Assembly (NCBI GenBank): GCA_046704785.1
Contig: JBJKRF010000071.1
Coordinates: 1-18,404 of the forward strand
DNA length: 18,404 bases
Source of the DNA: JBJKRF01 sp046704785
Lineage (GTDB): Bacteria > Chloroflexota > Anaerolineae > Anaerolineales > Villigracilaceae
Direction of reading: 5' to 3'
The notes beneath the pieces are model-generated. The model did not search any database and was not told the DNA's origin. It worked only from the letters and a program-made list of their open reading frames with translations. Position numbers and translations under genes: made by a program. Below, in pieces: positions 1 to 5,568 of this stretch. Each line of letters opens with the position of its first letter. The stretch's first letter is position 1.

Positions 1-279
1 ATGAAAAGGTTGGATTCGTTCCACCCTATCGATCCGACCAGCGGATACTGAAACGATGGAGAACTCAGCAATCGCCAGCGGCGTCGGAATGAGTTCCACC
101 CTATCGATCCGACCAGCGGATACTGAAACAGAAATGACCCCCGCCGAATTTATCGCCATGTTTTGGGTTCCACCCTATCGATCCGACCAGCGGATACTGA
201 AACACAAAGAGGGGTGGGACGCTCTGAGTAGTTACGCGCAGGGTTCCACCCTATCGATCCGACCAGCGGATACTGAAAC
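1..279 (+). CRISPR. CRISPR array, trailer end (4 identical 37-nt repeats, 3 full spacers)
   Basis: Four exact copies of a 37-nt repeat lie at 18-54, 93-129, 167-203 and 243-279. They are separated by unique spacers of 38, 37 and 39 nt (55-92, 130-166, 204-242); bases 1-17 are the end of a further spacer cut by the window edge. Each repeat begins GTTCCACCC and ends ATACTGAAAC. It contains a short dyad, ATCCG-ACCAG-CGGAT, that could form the crRNA hairpin. A 3' end in TGAAAC resembles the 8-nt 5' handle of type I-B/I-D/III crRNAs, so I infer plus-strand transcription with the leader to the left, outside the window. The last repeat is not degenerate. No cas gene is in the window, so the type cannot be fixed. 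Confidence 0.97.
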
Positions 280-325
280 CGCTATAAGCGCCTAGGCATA
301 ATCGATTCCTGGGAAAGATAGTTAA

Positions 326-366
326 AGCAAAACAGCCCACTGGAAACGCCAGTGGGCTGTTTTGCT
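326..366. terminator. Strong bidirectional rho-independent terminator
   Basis: A perfect 18-bp inverted repeat has arms at 326-343 and 349-366 and a 5-nt loop. The GC-rich core CAGCCCACTGG is flanked by AAAA on the left and TTTT on the right, so either strand gives a hairpin followed by a short U tract. On the plus strand it would end the CRISPR transcript. On the minus strand it would back up the tRNA-Asp terminator. Confidence 0.9.
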
Positions 367-391
367 ACTGTTAGTATAGAAATAAAGCAAA

Positions 392-423
392 AATTCCTGG
401 GATACGACAGTTCCTCAGGAATT
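392..423 (-). terminator. Probable terminator of the tRNA-Asp transcript
   Basis: An 8-bp inverted repeat, AATTCCTG/CAGGAATT, has arms at 392-399 and 416-423 and a 16-nt loop. Read on the minus strand it begins 24 nt after the tRNA 3' end, and its second arm runs into TTTGCTTTATTT. The stem is AT-rich and the loop large, so it is weaker than the hairpin at 326-366. Confidence 0.5.
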
Positions 424-447
424 CTGTCCTACTAAAATTACTTCCAG

Positions 448-521
448 CGGTCCCGACGGGATTCGAACCCGCGATCTCGGCCTTGACAGGGCCGCATGTT
501 TGGCCGCTACACCACGGGACC
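448..521 (-). tRNA. tRNA-Asp (anticodon GUC)
   Basis: The minus strand folds into a complete 74-nt cloverleaf. The acceptor stem is GGTCCCG/CGGGACC and the D stem GTGT/ACAT (one G-T pair). The anticodon stem CGGCC/GGCCG carries the loop CTGTCAA, which places GTC at positions 34-36. The variable loop is AGATC (5 nt), the T stem GCGGG/CCCGT with loop TTCGAAT, and the discriminator base is G. The 3' CCA is not encoded, so it must be added after transcription. A promoter lies just upstream (537-565) and a terminator-like hairpin downstream, so it is probably a single-gene transcript. Confidence 0.97.
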
Positions 522-536
522 AGAGAAGCGGGCAGT

Positions 537-565
537 AGTGTATCATAGCCCCCGGGGGGCGTCAA
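537..565 (-). promoter_or_regulatory. Sigma-70-type promoter of tRNA-Asp
   Basis: On the minus strand TTGACG (565-560) is followed after exactly 17 bp by TACACT (542-537). The expected transcription start, near 530, lies about 9 nt before the mature tRNA 5' end at 521. The spacer holds an unusually GC-rich block of C and G runs. Confidence 0.7.
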
Positions 566-618
566 GACTCGCGCAAATTTTTACCGTCCAAGGTTTTCAT
601 ATACAATCCATTTAGCTC

Positions 619-664
619 TTGACTCGTCCTCCTTTTTTTGCTAGACTAATTTAGTCTAGCCTAA
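619..664 (+). promoter_or_regulatory. mntR-mntH promoter overlapped by DtxR/MntR-like operator
   Basis: The -35 TTGACT (619-624) and -10 TAGACT (642-647) are separated by 17 bp. A perfect 21-bp dyad at 640-660 (arms GCTAGACTA and TAGTCTAGC around ATT) covers the -10 and the probable start site. A second, overlapping dyad at 651-664, TTAGTCTAGCCTAA, resembles the DtxR/IdeR pattern TTAG-N6-CTAA. Since the first gene encodes a DtxR-family repressor, metal-dependent autoregulation of the whole operon is the simple reading. Confidence 0.8.
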
Positions 665-685
665 ATTACATTTTAGAGAAAATCA

Positions 686-1360
686 ATGGACGAATTAATT
701 ACCCAAAATATTCAGGATTACCTGAAGGCTATTTATGCCATCGTTGCCGAATACGGCTCTGCCAGCACCAGCGCCCTGGCAACACGTCTGGGGATCGCGC
801 CGGCGTCTGTGACCGGAATGCTTCAAAAACTGGCGACGTGTAAACCGCCGCTCGTGGTGTACCAGAAACATCAGGGGGCAACACTGACGCCTGAAGGGGA
901 ACGCGCCGCACTGGAAGTTATTCGCCATCACCGGCTAATCGAGGCGTACCTGGTAACAGCACTCGGCTATTCGTGGGACGAAGTCCACACAGAGGCCGAC
1001 CGCCTGGAGCATGTCATCTCGGAGGACTTCGAGGCTCGCATTGCAGATATCCTCGGGAATCCGGACCGCGACCCACATGGCGAATTTATTCCCACCCCAG
1101 AATTGACCATGCCAACCGATCATTCCGTTCCACTCTCGGCGCTGCGCCCGCCCCAGAAAGCGACCGTCCGTTGGGTGAAGGATTCCGACCCAGCTTTGCT
1201 GCGGCACCTCGAAAGCCAGGGGCTCGTTCCCGGGGTGTCCGTTGAGGCGTTGGATTATTCCTCGTTTGACGGCAACTTGAGGCTACGGGTCGAAAGACGT
1301 TCCCAAGAGTCCGTCTTAGGGCAGGCGGTCACTTGCCGTGTTTTCGTCGAAATCGGTTAA
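686..1360 (+). CDS. mntR: DtxR/MntR-family metal-dependent transcriptional regulator
   Basis: This 224-aa protein has DtxR-family architecture: an N-terminal winged helix-turn-helix (about 5-75, recognition region LGIAPASVTGMLQKL), a metal-binding/dimerisation domain (about 78-140), and a C-terminal SH3/FeoA-like domain (about 150-224). Metal-site residues favour manganese over iron. Asp11 in QDYLKAIY aligns with MntR Asp8, where DtxR has Met10. Asp105, Glu108 and His109 in EADRLEHV replace the Cys-x-x-Glu-His of DtxR, and His82 aligns with MntR His77. Lys14 sits where Bacillus MntR has Glu11. It lies 27 bp upstream of mntH in the same operon, and a family-type palindrome covers its promoter. 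It probably represses the operon when cytoplasmic Mn2+ is high. No strong Shine-Dalgarno precedes the ATG. Family assignment is firm; Mn specificity is inferred. Confidence 0.9.
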   Translation: MDELITQNIQDYLKAIYAIVAEYGSASTSALATRLGIAPASVTGMLQKLATCKPPLVVYQKHQGATLTPEGERAALEVIRHHRLIEAYLVTALGYSWDEVHTEADRLEHVISEDFEARIADILGNPDRDPHGEFIPTPELTMPTDHSVPLSALRPPQKATVRWVKDSDPALLRHLESQGLVPGVSVEALDYSSFDGNLRLRVERRSQESVLGQAVTCRVFVEIG

Positions 1361-1387
1361 TCCCTTTTAGTCGTTCGGAGGCTTTAT

Positions 1388-2734
1388 ATGGAAAAAGAGA
1401 AAGCGATTGGGAGTAATGTGCGCGAGGGTGACGCCAATACGTTGGCCTCTGCCAACGAGGTGCTAGAAGGGAAAAGCAAAAAGGGCTGGTTTGCCCGTAT
1501 TTTGCCATTCCTGGGGCCAGCATTTATTGCTTCGGTGGCTTACATCGACCCCGGCAACTACGCCACCAACATCCAATCTGGTGCAAAGTATGGATACGAG
1601 TTGCTTTGGGTCATTTTTGCCAGCAACATTATGGCGATGCTGATCCAAACCATGTCGGCAAAATTGGGGATCGCTACCGGGCATAATCTGGCGGAGACCA
1701 TGCGCGACCGCTACCCCTACTGGGCCGGCATACTCATGTGGATCATGATGGAACTCGTCGCCATGGCAACCGACCTGGCAGAGTTTCTGGGAGCGGCGTT
1801 AGGGGTTTATCTGCTTTTCCCCGACCTGTTTGTCAAAATCGGCGCATTGACGGGCCTACCGGACCTGCTGATTCCCGCCGTGCTGATGGGCGGGCTAACC
1901 TTTGTAGTCTTATTGCTCGAGCACAGTGGTTTCCGTCCGTTGGAAGCATTAATCACAGGCCTGGTTGGCATCATTGCGTTGTGTTTTCTGGTTGAAACCG
2001 TGCTCGACCGCCCCAACTGGAGTATTCTCGCCTATCATTCCGTCGTTCCACAGTTTTCCGGCACGGAGAGCATTCTACTGGCAGCGGGCATCCTGGGAGC
2101 TACCGTGATGCCGCACGCCATTTTCCTGCATTCAGGCTTGACCCAGAATCGTATCGTGACACGCGATCCAAAGAAGCTTCGTCGGCTGTTCCACTTCGAA
2201 CTGATTGATGTGTTGATTGCCATGACGATCGCAGGCGCAGTCAACGCGGCCATGCTTATTATGGCAGCCTCCACCTTTTATGCACATGGCCTTAGCAACA
2301 TCGGCACCATCGAAGAGGCGTACCGGACGCTCACGCCTTTGCTTGGGGGCGCGGCCAGCATCGTCTTTGCCATTTCGCTCCTGGCATCTGGGCACTCCTC
2401 CTCCACGGTCGGCACAATGGCCGGGCAAATCATCATGCAGGGTTTTATACACCGAAAGATCCCGATGTGGGTCAGGCGCTTAGGCACCATGCTTCCTTCT
2501 TTCGTCGTTATCGGGCTGCGGCTCGACCCAACCAGCACGCTTGTATTGAGTCAAGTCGTTTTGAGCTTCGGTCTTCCATTTGCAATCATTCCTCTGGTTG
2601 CCTTTACGGCCAACCGTGAGATAATGGGCGTATTGGTCAATCACAAAATCACTACACTCCTTGCCAGTTTGGTTGCCCTTTTGATCGTTGCCTTGAATAT
2701 CTTTTTACTCTATCAGTTAATTTTCGGTGGATAG
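1388..2734 (+). CDS. mntH: Nramp-family Mn2+/H+ symporter MntH
   Basis: A 448-aa inner-membrane divalent metal transporter that imports Mn2+ (and Fe2+) with protons. Signature residues are present: DPGN at 54-57 in TM1, ATDLAEFLG at 127-135 in TM3, and MPH at 241-243 in TM6, whose Met is the soft metal ligand typical of true Mn/Fe Nramps. The TM10-type motif HSSSTVGTMAGQ follows. About eleven hydrophobic segments are visible. A charged N-terminal extension of about 35 residues makes it longer than E. coli MntH (412 aa). The ATG is preceded by GGAGG (1377-1381) at good spacing. The gene sits between the MntR-like regulator and a universal stress protein that starts 2 bp after its stop, so the three are almost certainly co-transcribed. 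Confidence 0.95.
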   Translation: MEKEKAIGSNVREGDANTLASANEVLEGKSKKGWFARILPFLGPAFIASVAYIDPGNYATNIQSGAKYGYELLWVIFASNIMAMLIQTMSAKLGIATGHNLAETMRDRYPYWAGILMWIMMELVAMATDLAEFLGAALGVYLLFPDLFVKIGALTGLPDLLIPAVLMGGLTFVVLLLEHSGFRPLEALITGLVGIIALCFLVETVLDRPNWSILAYHSVVPQFSGTESILLAAGILGATVMPHAIFLHSGLTQNRIVTRDPKKLRRLFHFELIDVLIAMTIAGAVNAAMLIMAASTFYAHGLSNIGTIEEAYRTLTPLLGGAASIVFAISLLASGHSSSTVGTMAGQIIMQGFIHRKIPMWVRRLGTMLPSFVVIGLRLDPTSTLVLSQVVLSFGLPFAIIPLVAFTANREIMGVLVNHKITTLLASLVALLIVALNIFLLYQLIFGG

Positions 2735-2736
2735 CC

Positions 2737-3639
2737 ATGTTTAACAAGATTCTGCTCCCACTTGACGGCTCGCAACTGGCCGAAACGGCCATACCCGTGG
2801 CAGCCTCTCTCGCCAAGACGCTGGACTCCCCTGTCGTTTTGCTCCACATCATCGAGCAAAACGCTCCGGAAACGGTTCATCACGAACGTCATCTCACGCA
2901 ACCAGACGAGGCGAAAGCCTACTTACAAAACCTGGCACAGCAGTACTTCCCCGAGGAAGTAAAAACGGATTGGCACGTTCACAACGCCGAGGTAAAAGAT
3001 GTGCCGGCCAGCATCGTTCAGCACGCCGGAGAATTCAGCCCGGGCTTGATCGTCATGTGCGCTCACGGCAAAAGCGGCATCCGCGACCTCCTGTTCGGCG
3101 GCATTGCCCAACAAGTGATCGCTCAGGACGCAACGCCGCTGCTTTTGCTACAACCGATGACATCAGAACGTAAGCCCTTCGAGCTGCGCCGCATCCTGAT
3201 TCCGCTCGACAGCGAATCCTTGCACGATGACAGCCTGCCGTTTGCGACCGGCCTGGCCAAAGTCTATGGGGCTGAACTGCACCTGCTCTGCGTGATCCCA
3301 ACCCTGAGCACCTTGCACGATGAGGAAGCTGCTACCGGCAATGTACTCCCCACGACGACGCATGCCCTGCTGGATATGCAGGAAGAGCATGCCAGAGACC
3401 ACATGCAGGAACATATGAACGAATTGTTTCGCTCCGGTTTCAGGACAGCCGCGGAGATCGCCCGCGGCGACCCGGCGCAGACCATCGTCAGCGTGGCCGA
3501 ACGGATCCATGCCAACCTGATCATCTTAAGCACACATCGACACGCCGGCATGGGCGCTTTCTGGGCGCGCAGCGTGGCACCCAACGTAGCCCGGCGCACA
3601 CGCATTCCGATTTTGCTGATTCCGCTAAACGACAAATAG
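2737..3639 (+). CDS. Tandem universal stress protein (two UspA domains)
   Basis: The 300-aa protein consists of two UspA-type alpha/beta domains, roughly 1-139 and 150-297. Each begins with the usual beta strand ending in Asp (KILLPLD, Asp10; RILIPLD, Asp158). The ATP-binding signature G-2x-G-9x-G-(S/T) is degenerate in both: C108-A-H-G111 followed by G121-G122 in the first, and S265-T-H-R268 followed by R278-S279 in the second. Nucleotide binding is therefore uncertain. There is no signal peptide or membrane segment. It starts 2 bp after the mntH stop, which suggests translational coupling and a role tied to the transporter or to metal/oxidative stress. That role is inference from context. 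Confidence 0.9.
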   Translation: MFNKILLPLDGSQLAETAIPVAASLAKTLDSPVVLLHIIEQNAPETVHHERHLTQPDEAKAYLQNLAQQYFPEEVKTDWHVHNAEVKDVPASIVQHAGEFSPGLIVMCAHGKSGIRDLLFGGIAQQVIAQDATPLLLLQPMTSERKPFELRRILIPLDSESLHDDSLPFATGLAKVYGAELHLLCVIPTLSTLHDEEAATGNVLPTTTHALLDMQEEHARDHMQEHMNELFRSGFRTAAEIARGDPAQTIVSVAERIHANLIILSTHRHAGMGAFWARSVAPNVARRTRIPILLIPLNDK

Positions 3640-3684
3640 CAGTCTGCTCAGGATCAGTCTACAAATAATCGGTAAGAGGCAGCC

Positions 3685-4782
3685 ATGGAGACACAAAGTC
3701 AACTCAAAATCCAGGATCGTCCAATCAGCTTTTGGATTATTGGTTTTGTATTAGCGGGAACCGGTATCTTCATCTTTGCTGTTTCACCTGGCGAGGTATT
3801 CATTCCATTACTACTCGTGCTTATTGGACTGGCAATGTTTCTGTTGACCAGCTCACTGACGATCACCGCAGACCGAATCGCGTATATGGTGAGACTGGAG
3901 TATCACTCACCACTCCATAGCAACACCAGGGAAATCACTTTCGCCGATATTTCAAGCATCGACCTGGAGCGCAGTCGGATGAGGGGCAGCTATGGCTACA
4001 CATATCGAATAATAATTGTATTGAAAGACAACAACATTGTGCCCCTTCATTCTTACTATTCGAGTGCATCAAAACAAATGGCACAAGAAGCAGAGCAACT
4101 ACGCAGCTTTATCGGTGTAGCGGGCGTTGCCACAATTCCCGCCGACTCGTTAGGTCAGCGCCCGCTTACTACACAGGTCGCCTACCATCAGCAAGAAGCT
4201 ACCACAGGCAGCGAAGCGCAAGACCACGTCACCAACGGAGTCCATTGGCGCACACAGACGATAACATACGGGAGCATACCCGTCACACGTTGGTTCTCCC
4301 CTGAGTTTAAAATGCCGCGTTCCTTTGTGTACGTGACGCAAAAATTACACGGCCAGCAGACCAATGCCGGTGGCGCACTCTCCATGCTCACCGGCCCACT
4401 CATGGCAGAATCGTTGTCCATCTATGGATTCCAGGAAGACGATACCCCCGACCGCGATCAAGCAGAAATACTCTCCCAAGTTGATAGCCGGCTACAAACA
4501 GATTTCACTGTGTACACAAGTGATCCCCAGGGAGCGCAGCAGACTCTCAATCCGTGGACGGTGCTCCCGCTTTCCACCTGGGCGGAGTGCCACCCACTCA
4601 AAAAATTCCAACGAGGCGGAATCGGGCAATTGGCGATTCTATTCGGCCCGAACGGTGTCTATGTTGCCGTGCCCGGTAGTCTGCTGCCCGAACAACTTGA
4701 CGAATTGAAAACACTGGGTGTCGAGTTGGTTCGTGCGCAGGGAACGCAGCCAACTGCAGCAGCGGAAAACGCCTCCTGGTAA
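3685..4782 (+). CDS. Unrecognised membrane protein with N-terminal TM hairpin
   Basis: I do not recognise this 365-aa protein. Two adjacent hydrophobic helices (about 14-33 and 37-56) form a membrane hairpin. A beta-rich stretch follows at about 57-130 (LTITADRIAYMVRLEY..., FADISSIDLERS..., YRIIIVLKDN). Its position after a TM pair resembles bacterial PH-like (bPH/YdbS-type) domains. A polar linker spans about 135-200, and a soluble C-terminal region of about 165 residues shows no motif I can name. The start at 3685 has an AAGAGG element upstream. It lies 45 bp after the stress protein and is followed by a strong terminator, so it is the last gene of the mntR-mntH operon. The name rests on topology and context only. 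Confidence 0.75.
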   Translation: METQSQLKIQDRPISFWIIGFVLAGTGIFIFAVSPGEVFIPLLLVLIGLAMFLLTSSLTITADRIAYMVRLEYHSPLHSNTREITFADISSIDLERSRMRGSYGYTYRIIIVLKDNNIVPLHSYYSSASKQMAQEAEQLRSFIGVAGVATIPADSLGQRPLTTQVAYHQQEATTGSEAQDHVTNGVHWRTQTITYGSIPVTRWFSPEFKMPRSFVYVTQKLHGQQTNAGGALSMLTGPLMAESLSIYGFQEDDTPDRDQAEILSQVDSRLQTDFTVYTSDPQGAQQTLNPWTVLPLSTWAECHPLKKFQRGGIGQLAILFGPNGVYVAVPGSLLPEQLDELKTLGVELVRAQGTQPTAAAENASW

Positions 4783-4790
4783 TCAAACTG

Positions 4791-4827
4791 AATCAAAACG
4801 GACGGTGCAACACCGTCCGTTTTGATT
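4791..4827. terminator. Bidirectional rho-independent terminator between convergent genes
   Basis: A perfect 17-bp inverted repeat (arms 4791-4807 and 4811-4827, loop CAA) has the core CGGACGGTG/CACCGTCCG and A-rich/T-rich outer parts. It starts 8 bp after the stop of the plus-strand operon and lies 21 bp from the stop of the minus-strand gene at 4849, so it can serve both. Confidence 0.9.
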
Positions 4828-4848
4828 CTATCGACAGCGGGACAAAAA

Positions 4849-5340
4849 CTACCAGCCGCGTCCGTTCATCATGCCGGAGCCAAACCTGTTACCCGCCTGG
4901 CCAGGCTGCCCATCGAAATAAGGGCAGTTACCGGTGCCGTCGCCATTTCCAGCTCCTTGCATACGGCTCAACATCCAATTGGCCTGCTCCTGGGTCATTA
5001 CACCGTCTGCCTCGGCTTTACTAAAAGCACTCTGACGAACTTCTTGAAGCATCGTTGGAATGTCAGTGGCCGCAACGCCGTTATTGAGCGCGACCTGATA
5101 CATAGTGCTGCCATTCTGTAAAGCACTGCTCACAGTATCCACCGAGAGGTTGAGTCTGGCTGCCAATGCTTCAACCAGATAAGTATGCAGGGGCCCAGCC
5201 TGGCCGTTTGCCATAGGTCCTGGCCCATAGCCTGCGCCGGGCGTCTGCGGCGGTTGCGCACCCTGCGCGAACGCAACCCCGGTGACCAAAGCCCCCATCG
5301 CAACCAGTACAATCAGCACCGCAACGAACGCCTTTCTCAT
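4849..5340 (-). CDS. Small secreted protein, DUF2680-like
   Basis: A 163-aa exported protein. The N-terminus is a classical Sec signal peptide (charged MRK, hydrophobic core to about residue 20, cleavage probably after VAFA, residue 25). The mature part opens with a Gly/Pro/Gln-rich stretch (26-50) and continues with a helical segment (about 53-130) of the form LVEALAARLNLS...GVMTQEQANWMLSRMQ. This resembles small DUF2680-type extracytoplasmic proteins. It ends in a Gly/Asn-rich tail with one Cys. No catalytic motif is visible. The ATG is preceded by AAGGAG at good spacing. It appears monocistronic, with its own TATAAT promoter (5473-5478) and a palindromic operator-like site upstream. Confidence 0.8.
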   Translation of the reverse strand: MRKAFVAVLIVLVAMGALVTGVAFAQGAQPPQTPGAGYGPGPMANGQAGPLHTYLVEALAARLNLSVDTVSSALQNGSTMYQVALNNGVAATDIPTMLQEVRQSAFSKAEADGVMTQEQANWMLSRMQGAGNGDGTGNCPYFDGQPGQAGNRFGSGMMNGRGW

Positions 5341-5472
5341 GGTTTTCTCCTTTGCTATTCGGAGGGACTTCCTCCCAAATCAGCTCTCTGAGCATTCGCT
5401 GAAAAACGAATACTTTCTGTGTAGCAACGCCCAAAGAACATCCGGTTATCTATAAACAAAGGATACCGTCAG

Positions 5473-5513
5473 ATTATAAAGGTTTCGCAAATTTTGTGCT
5501 AAGTTTCACAAAA
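5473..5513 (-). promoter_or_regulatory. Promoter of the small secreted protein with a Rex/CRP-like palindrome
   Basis: On the minus strand a perfect -10 TATAAT (5478-5473) has TTAGCA (5502-5497) 18 bp upstream. The inverted repeat TTTTGTG-N8-CACAAAA (arms 5492-5498 and 5507-5513) overlaps this -35. As an 18-mer it matches the Rex pattern TTGTGAA-N4-TTCACAA at 12 of 14 positions, and as a 16-mer the CRP/FNR-type TGTGA-N6-TCACA at 9 of 10. The remainder of the 228-bp gap between uvrB and this gene shows nothing else I can name. Confidence 0.55.
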
Positions 5514-5568
5514 GATTCCCCTTGTTGCTTGCTCCATAAGGTAGTGCCTCTTTAGCAAGAACACCGGC

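Noticed and set aside
56..295. 79-codon open frame across the CRISPR repeats
   Set aside because: It is built from the repeats and spacers themselves; the same repeat is read in two different frames, and no ribosome-binding site is present.
371..565. 64-codon minus-strand open frame
   Set aside because: It runs straight through the tRNA-Asp gene and its promoter.
4822..5121. 99-codon plus-strand open frame
   Set aside because: Antisense to the secreted protein, which has a clear signal peptide and ribosome-binding site.
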